From the NCBI GenBank assembly GCA_026985975.1, contig JALSPL010000476.1, positions 1-7,593 on the forward strand: DNA of 7,593 nucleotides. Reading direction: 5' to 3'. The notes below the pieces were generated by a model that saw only the letters and a list, made by a program, of their open reading frames with translations, had not been told where the DNA came from and searched no databases. Positions 6,501 through 7,593 of this stretch are shown piece after piece. Both the position numbers and the translations under genes were made by a program. Within the stretch, counting starts at the first letter, position 1; every line of letters starts with the position of its first letter. The stretch comes from Anaerolineae bacterium. GTDB taxonomy: Bacteria > Chloroflexota > Anaerolineae > J102.

Positions 6501-7399
6501 TCGCCATGATTGGCCCGCCATGACTGGCCGCCATTAACGGTTTTGGCAATGCGGCCATTCTCTCCCACCAGCCAGCCGATCTGATCCTGGCCCGGAGCCA
6601 TCTCGATGCGGGTCATGGGAAAACCCAGATAGGCTTGCACCGTCCATGTAGCGCCCTGATCCTCACTGAAATACACGTGGCCATCTGAACCGACGATCCA
6701 CGCCTTGCTTTCAAAAACATGGATATCCTTCAGATTGGCCGTAGTCGGGGCGACGCCGGTTTTCTGCTGCCAGGAATCGCCGCCGTCGGTTGTGATCAAA
6801 ATAACGCCATTATCGCCAGCGGCAATGCCCTGCATGCCATCGCCGAACATTTTGACCGCATTCAGGCCTGTCGTCACGCCGCTGACCAACGTCGTCCATG
6901 TTGCGCCGCCATCCCGGGTGCGCAACAACAGACCGTTGCCGCCGGCAATCCAACTGCTGTTGCCGCCAGCAGAAAAAATATCATTCAGGTCTTCGGTCAC
7001 GCCGGCGTCGACGATTTCCCATGTTTTACCCATATCCTGCGATTTGAGAATGACGCCATGCTCGCCCGCCGCCCACAGGGTGTTAGCGGAAGCTGTCAGC
7101 GCTTTCAGATCATATTCATCGACAGGAGCAGCGTAATGCCAATAGACGCCGCCGTCCGTTGAGATGACGATCATGCCGTCAGAACCCACGCCCATAATCG
7201 TGTTTTCATCAAAGGCCTGAAAATCATAGAGTGAGCCCTCCATGCGCCAGACCCGCTGCCAACTGCCATTGCCTCCGCCCTGTTTATTATGCGTCCCGGA
7301 GTCAGACAAGGCCGATGATGGCAACATGTTGGCGCTGCTCAAAAACATGATCATCGCCATGATTGTTATCGTAAAAGGCATCCATAAAATACGTTTCAT
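3566..7399 (-). CDS. Giant exported multidomain protein: Asp-box propeller, two CBM9-like domains, DNRLRE domain, YLPMV tail
   Basis: This 1277-residue protein has a signal peptide (Lys-Arg, then a hydrophobic core to about 20, cleavage near 28-32). Residues 47-670 carry about twelve Asp-box motifs of the form [ST]xDxGxxW, starting at 80, 120, 161, 203, 245, 287, 344, 385, 442, 483, 524 and 628. Many are preceded by WxxG...G, as in Ycf48/BNR beta-propellers. Two tandem CBM9-like domains follow, 684-865 (IVDGDLNEW) and 878-1055 (VIIDGNLDDW). A DNRLRE-like sandwich (about 1068-1247) comes next, then a Thr-Pro linker (1254-1265) and the tail RLYLPMVTP. The only cysteines I see form three local pairs (422/430, 565/575, 1188/1239), consistent with disulfides outside the cell. 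Likely roles are binding of glycans, cell wall or other proteins at the surface; I see no catalytic motif. A ribosome site GGAG (7411-7414) supports the start, and the terminator at 3500-3533 indicates transcription on its own. Confidence 0.93.
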   Translation of the reverse strand: MKRILWMPFTITIMAMIMFLSSANMLPSSALSDSGTHNKQGGGNGSWQRVWRMEGSLYDFQAFDENTIMGVGSDGMIVISTDGGVYWHYAAPVDEYDLKALTASANTLWAAGEHGVILKSQDMGKTWEIVDAGVTEDLNDIFSAGGNSSWIAGGNGLLLRTRDGGATWTTLVSGVTTGLNAVKMFGDGMQGIAAGDNGVILITTDGGDSWQQKTGVAPTTANLKDIHVFESKAWIVGSDGHVYFSEDQGATWTVQAYLGFPMTRIEMAPGQDQIGWLVGENGRIAKTVNGGQSWRANHGDDGYDLYALGLGDAEHVWTGGFVMTESKGNWGNPGDKPSWFVWSSRDGGVKWKALITGLYPWFYNITAASETDAYATGQDLQIMKSKDGGYSWREIHSELASNPDIAPAGADIRGMMIHAISCAPDDPNDCHAAGRTELLIHTTDGGDTWARESVPGWGKSIYDIAMTSSQSGVAISRNYNYFTEDGVHWSGAFDNGIGRTFLDVDMINSWQGAVSTKKNLFGYTKDAGRHWGNYYIPYHLFFNSGVDALDVNEDGELDYVWLAGCTVQSSVDGPCLKALILFNPDAVNDPDGWRPLLLDENVSRLLKIEMVNEESGWAVGFDGEVIFTEDGGVTWTKQDADTTANLYGLDVYDRNLVYAAGLSGDIIRYSEPDRRLSASPQWLNIVDGDLNEWNTLHVRHINSDDIDTIVGEKPSAQDLDANVRLRWDDRGLYLGIKITDATLTTSGAAVDKIGVALDGLRDAAVGADDHTLFFYADGMAEMDGAPMDAASYGIKTATDGYAIEAFIPQESLGGGFEHLRKLGVNIALYDAVPGASDYRSRLFWTGTGLDDDPGAFGTLTLFQFDRNQPVQEGLSTGDVIIDGNLDDWTDEETYKLNSASADSVQGDYPADDADLSADFRMRWWKDYLFLSVSVNDDEVVEGDSVIVSVDVNGDNRPTAEDVTLRIWPDGRVTINDTPGGPVLARGAMTPDGYQLEVAIPANILGGAFASKQKLHLNYGLLDFDASADHFESAMNWQGASVAGVQADFGWLAFTPLSLLIKAERNDPRFHDTYINEWRPTDNFAYLQTMNIRTGGVESPLIRFDVDDVLPEKAEVSLSYLGIYTVNSRYAMTAKIYRMLRDWVDSQATWQQAANGQPWEVSGAKGAQDQAQTPTDEQTLALSSDDGSCGDRNATWFTITDDINDFVNGNAENYGWVLRGEAGSQISYALASSQHRNPDCLPEVYFEYTMPSGTVPTPTPVATPTPVMQRLYLPMVTP
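3606..3634 (-). repeat. 11-bp direct repeat encoding the Thr-Pro linker
   Basis: GGCGTCGGCGT occurs at 3606-3616 and again at 3624-3634, an 18-base (six-codon) period. It encodes the PTPTPVATPTPV linker before the C-terminal tail of the exported protein. Such short in-frame repeats could change copy number by slippage. Confidence 0.6.
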
Positions 7400-7410
7400 T
7401 GTGTTTCACA

Positions 7411-7414
7411 CTCC
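7411..7414 (-). promoter_or_regulatory. Ribosome binding site of the exported protein gene
   Basis: The minus strand reads TTTGGAG, followed by 11 bases (TGTGAAACACA) and the ATG at 7397-7399. The spacing is slightly long but the site supports this start, which also gives a proper signal peptide. Confidence 0.6.
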
Positions 7415-7424
7415 AAAGAGAGAG

Positions 7425-7518
7425 GGCTCTATTGGATTTCATAGGGAGCCGCCCGTCTAAGCGGCCGGCAAGCGACAAATCGGGCTGTCGAAAGCGTAAA
7501 ACGAAATCCAATCGAGCC
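7425..7518. repeat. 16-bp inverted repeat in front of the exported protein gene
   Basis: GGCTCTATTGGATTTC (7425-7440) and GAAATCCAATCGAGCC (7503-7518) are reverse complements at 15 of 16 positions, separated by 62 bases. The interior contains a smaller hairpin, CGACA (7473-7477) with TGTCG (7486-7490). The arms could be the ends of a small mobile repeat, or could fold the leader of the exported protein gene close to its ribosome site. I found no convincing promoter in 7400-7593. Confidence 0.55.
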
Positions 7519-7566
7519 AGAGAAATGCTTCTGGCCAAAGGCCGTGCGAAAAAATCACCGATTTTT
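7517..7566. repeat. Cluster of small hairpins at the right edge
   Basis: CCAGA (7517-7521) pairs with TCTGG (7530-7534), GGCC (7533-7536) with GGCC (7540-7543) across AAA, and AAAAATC (7550-7556) with GATTTTT (7560-7566) across ACC. The last is AT-only apart from one pair, and resembles the bidirectional end of a neighbouring transcript or part of a dispersed repeat. The window ends too soon to decide. Confidence 0.35.
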
Positions 7567-7593
7567 CCGGAGCCGTTGCTGAAAGATGCGAGG

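Noticed and set aside
7302..7538. 78-codon minus-strand frame at the right edge, open to the window end
   Set aside because: It overlaps the signal peptide of the exported protein in another frame and crosses the long inverted repeat. The composition does not suggest a protein.
1..7593. CRISPR array, tRNA or rRNA genes, transposase or phage genes
   Set aside because: I saw no regularly spaced direct repeats, no tRNA-like cloverleaf or rRNA segments, and no transposase, integrase or phage protein motifs.

Overview
The window looks like chromosomal DNA of a Chloroflexota bacterium (Anaerolineae/Caldilineae-like). The main clue is the very large exported protein at 3566-7399. It ends in a Thr-Pro linker followed by a short hydrophobic tail with YLPMV, a C-terminal style I associate with secreted Chloroflexota proteins. 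The phylum assignment is an inference from this signature and from the protein families present, not from a marker gene. All five protein genes lie on the minus strand, so the window is best read from right to left.

Right part (7593 to 3500). An upstream region holds a 16-bp inverted repeat (7425-7440 / 7503-7518) and several smaller hairpins. It precedes a 1277-residue exported protein. From the N-terminus this has a signal peptide, about twelve Asp-box (Ycf48/BNR-like) beta-propeller repeats, two tandem CBM9-like domains, a DNRLRE-like beta-sandwich, a Thr-Pro linker and the YLPMV tail. A strong minus-strand intrinsic terminator (3500-3533) closes the gene.

Middle part (3497 to 2497). A sigma70-type promoter directly behind that terminator drives a two-gene unit. 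The first gene is a small PD-(D/E)XK-like protein whose usual lysine is replaced by threonine. The second is hypoxanthine phosphoribosyltransferase (hpt), which overlaps the first by 41 bases and so is probably translationally coupled to it.

Intergenic part (2496 to 1883, about 610 bases). I see no convincing protein gene here. It is AT-rich and carries fragments of a dispersed palindromic repeat (also present at the left window edge), a nested inverted repeat, a near-consensus plus-strand promoter (2197-2225) and a plus-strand terminator-like hairpin (2488-2514). Together the last two could bound an unrecognised RNA of about 280 nt convergent with hpt.

Left part (1961 to 91). A good promoter embedded in dyad symmetry drives a probable operon of an unrecognised polytopic membrane protein (strong AGGAGG ribosome site) and a nucleoside hydrolase of the IUNH family with Cys in place of the catalytic His. 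Nucleoside hydrolase (nucleoside to base plus ribose) and Hpt (base plus PRPP to IMP/GMP) form a plausible purine salvage route, although they belong to separate transcription units.
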